DNA of 64,000 nt, taken from NCBI RefSeq assembly GCF_000565015.1, contig NZ_JDFF01000025.1, forward strand, positions 62,001 to 126,000. The letters run 5' to 3'. The notes under the pieces were generated by a model. The model made no database searches, had not been told where the DNA came from, and worked only from the letters and a program-made list of their open reading frames with translations. The stretch's first letter is position 1. Each line of letters opens with the position of its first letter. Source of the stretch: Porphyromonas catoniae ATCC 51270. Its GTDB lineage: Bacteria > Bacteroidota > Bacteroidia > Bacteroidales > Porphyromonadaceae. Positions 62,637 through 64,000 of the stretch are shown piece by piece. Made by a program: the position numbers and the translations under genes.

Positions 62637-62810
62637 GAAGGATCCCCATCGAGGGTAGAAAACCGAAAGAGAGATAAGCGACCACCCCTCCTATACACCA
62701 CGCTCAAAACACAACAAGTTAGATCTAAACAAACAAGGACGTAGGGTTAAGCGAACCCAAGAGGGGTGTTTTTAGGAGAAGAGCAGGCTATGCACTCAGG
62801 AGCAAAGAGA

Positions 62811-62859
62811 AGCCCCACCTTAGCCCTGCGCCATGAGGAGCAGGAGCTAAGGTGGGGCT
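62811..62859 (-). terminator. Terminator-like hairpin of the right-edge helicase
   Basis: Perfect 14-bp stem AGCCCCACCTTAGC/GCTAAGGTGGGGCT (62811-62824 with 62846-62859). A weak TCTCTTTGC follows on -. Confidence 0.65.
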
Positions 62860-62879
62860 AGGATTACAGTGGCAGGCGA

Positions 62880-64000
62880 CTACCTACGGGACTTCTTCTT
62901 ACCCTTGTACTTATCGAAGGGTGAGGAGTGACTGTCGCCCTTTCGGCTAGAGCGGGGTGAATAGTCGTCATGATGCTTCTTCCCCTTGCGTGGCGCACGT
63001 GGGCTATCGTCGAAGTGGGTACGCTTACCTCTGCGCTCACGCTTGCCCTCGGAGGCTCCTACGGCATCAGCGTAGTCCACGACGATACGCCGACCATCTA
63101 CCTCGTAGCTGCTCATGGAGGTAACGACCTCTGAGGCCTCGTGCTCATCGACCTCGAAGAATGAGAAGCGAGGCATGAGGTCAATCTTACCGATTTTCAC
63201 ACGACCTGGGACGCACTTGTTGATGAGTTCAATGAGCTTGTTGGGGTACATCTTGTCGAGCTTACCGAAGTTGATGAAGAGACGCTTCATCCCTTCCTCG
63301 GCTACGGCATTGCGCTTGTCACGCTTCTCCTTGCGCTCTGTGGGTAGCTTGCCCTTATCATCTGCCTCCTCGATTGCCTCTTCGCTCTCATAGTAGTCGA
63401 GCATACGGCGAAACTCCATGAGCATGATCCGACGCATGAGCTCCTCCTTGTCGAGCCAGTCGAGCTTGCGCAGGAGGTCAGGGAGTACACTCTCCAGAGT
63501 AGCATCCTCGGTGAGCTCTACTCGCTCAATGCGATCAGCTAGACCGAAGAGCTGCTTCTGACAGATCTCCTGTCCTGTGGGTAGGTTCTTACGCTCTAGG
63601 GTAGCGTGCGAGATGCGCTCTATATCTCGAATGCGTCCACGCTCACGGCTATGGCAGATAGCTATGGATAGTCCCATCTTCCCGGCACGGGCGGTTCGGC
63701 CACTGCGGTGGGTATAGCTCTCGATATCATCTGGTAGACCATAGTGAATTACGTGCGTTAGGTCGTTCACATCTAGCCCTCGGGCAGCGACATCGGTAGC
63801 TACGAGGAGCTGAAGGTTGCGTATGCGGAACTTCTGCATCACGTAGTCACGCTGAGCCTGAGAGAGCTCACCATGCAGAGCATCGGCATTATAGCCATCA
63901 CGGATCAGCTGGTCTGCGATCTCCTGAGTCTCCTTACGTGTACGGCAGAATATGATCCCATAGATGCTGGGGTAATAGTCTGCAATGCGCTTTAGGGCAA
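62880..64000 (-). CDS. DEAD-box RNA helicase with DbpA-type RNA-binding domain, N-terminal part outside window
   Basis: Only the second RecA domain and tail are visible; the frame is open to base 64000, so the gene continues beyond the window. Visible from the edge: ALKRIADYYPSIYGIIFCRTRKETQEIADQL, ALHGELSQAQRDYVMQKF, motif V LVATDVAARGLDVNDL and motif VI YTHRSGRTARAG. A spacer of about 150 residues follows, then a DbpA/CsdA-like RNA-binding fold (KRLFINFGKLDKMYPNKLIELINKCVPGRVKIGKIDLMPRFSFFEVDEHEASEVVTSM) and a basic Lys/Arg/Ser-rich tail. This is the DeaD/CsdA type, acting on ribosomal RNA during ribosome assembly, especially in the cold. It differs from the RhlE-like helicase at 27801, which lacks this domain. 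Confidence 0.93.
   Translation of the reverse strand, partial: ALKRIADYYPSIYGIIFCRTRKETQEIADQLIRDGYNADALHGELSQAQRDYVMQKFRIRNLQLLVATDVAARGLDVNDLTHVIHYGLPDDIESYTHRSGRTARAGKMGLSIAICHSRERGRIRDIERISHATLERKNLPTGQEICQKQLFGLADRIERVELTEDATLESVLPDLLRKLDWLDKEELMRRIMLMEFRRMLDYYESEEAIEEADDKGKLPTERKEKRDKRNAVAEEGMKRLFINFGKLDKMYPNKLIELINKCVPGRVKIGKIDLMPRFSFFEVDEHEASEVVTSMSSYEVDGRRIVVDYADAVGASEGKRERRGKRTHFDDSPRAPRKGKKHHDDYSPRSSRKGDSHSSPFDKYKGKKKSRR

Overview
The window looks like a chromosomal segment of a Porphyromonas-type Bacteroidota. The evidence is SusC-like TonB-dependent receptors with N-terminal carboxypeptidase-regulatory domains, promoters of the TAnnTTTG (-7) type, few Shine-Dalgarno sequences, a FimA/Mfa-like lipoprotein, and the gene set zapA-rny-sufBCD. 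No plasmid, phage or IS element is recognisable. Both ends cut a gene: a TonB-dependent receptor on the left and a DEAD-box helicase on the right.

Layout. 1-12.9 kb (+): receptor, coiled-coil/zapA/rny, the sufBCD iron-sulfur assembly operon, a membrane-anchored unknown, a second receptor and a TonB C-terminal protein. 13-18 kb (-): purL and a LysM/M23 peptidase. 18.8-30.4 kb (+): Acg-like nitroreductase, polA, a secreted tricorn-like S41 protease, two tRNA-Leu genes, ispE, a DEAD-box helicase and a ROK regulator. 30.6-35.6 kb (-): nitroreductase, D-Ala-D-Ala dipeptidase and a third receptor. 36.3-44.2 kb: a PEPCK/HPr-kinase-like P-loop protein, queA, nfeD/stomatin, rpe and comEC. 44.3-63 kb (-): a short peptide plus a frameshifted fimbrillin-like gene, a LacZ-type beta-galactosidase, a BASS transporter and NUDIX pair, glucokinase, a frameshifted GT10 fucosyltransferase, a DUF2721 protein with a disordered tail, a metallo-hydrolase/LipB fusion, murB, a SPOR lipoprotein, a flippase, dapA and a DEAD-box helicase. 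The functions are mostly housekeeping plus cell envelope.

The most unusual signal is in the long intergenic gaps. Nine of them carry an array of five (once six) 15-19 bp pseudo-palindromes of the form ACGAGTTACCATAACTCGT, repeated at almost exactly 23 bp. The units have polarity (centre ACCAT or ATGGT). Several arrays share a leader box about 31 bp before the first unit and a T-run about 12 bp after the last. The four arrays left of 32 kb point one way and the five to the right point the other; a parS-like palindrome lies in the gap where the polarity flips. Three further arrays have unrelated sequence but the same architecture (22-23 bp period, 3-5 palindromic units). The layout recalls the 23-nt minisatellite MITE 'BrickBuilt' described in P. 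gingivalis; I cannot check whether the sequence is the same.

Two surface-related genes (fucosyltransferase and fimbrillin-like) are each broken by a single small indel. In the fucosyltransferase it falls in a TC dinucleotide repeat, which suggests phase variation or an assembly error.
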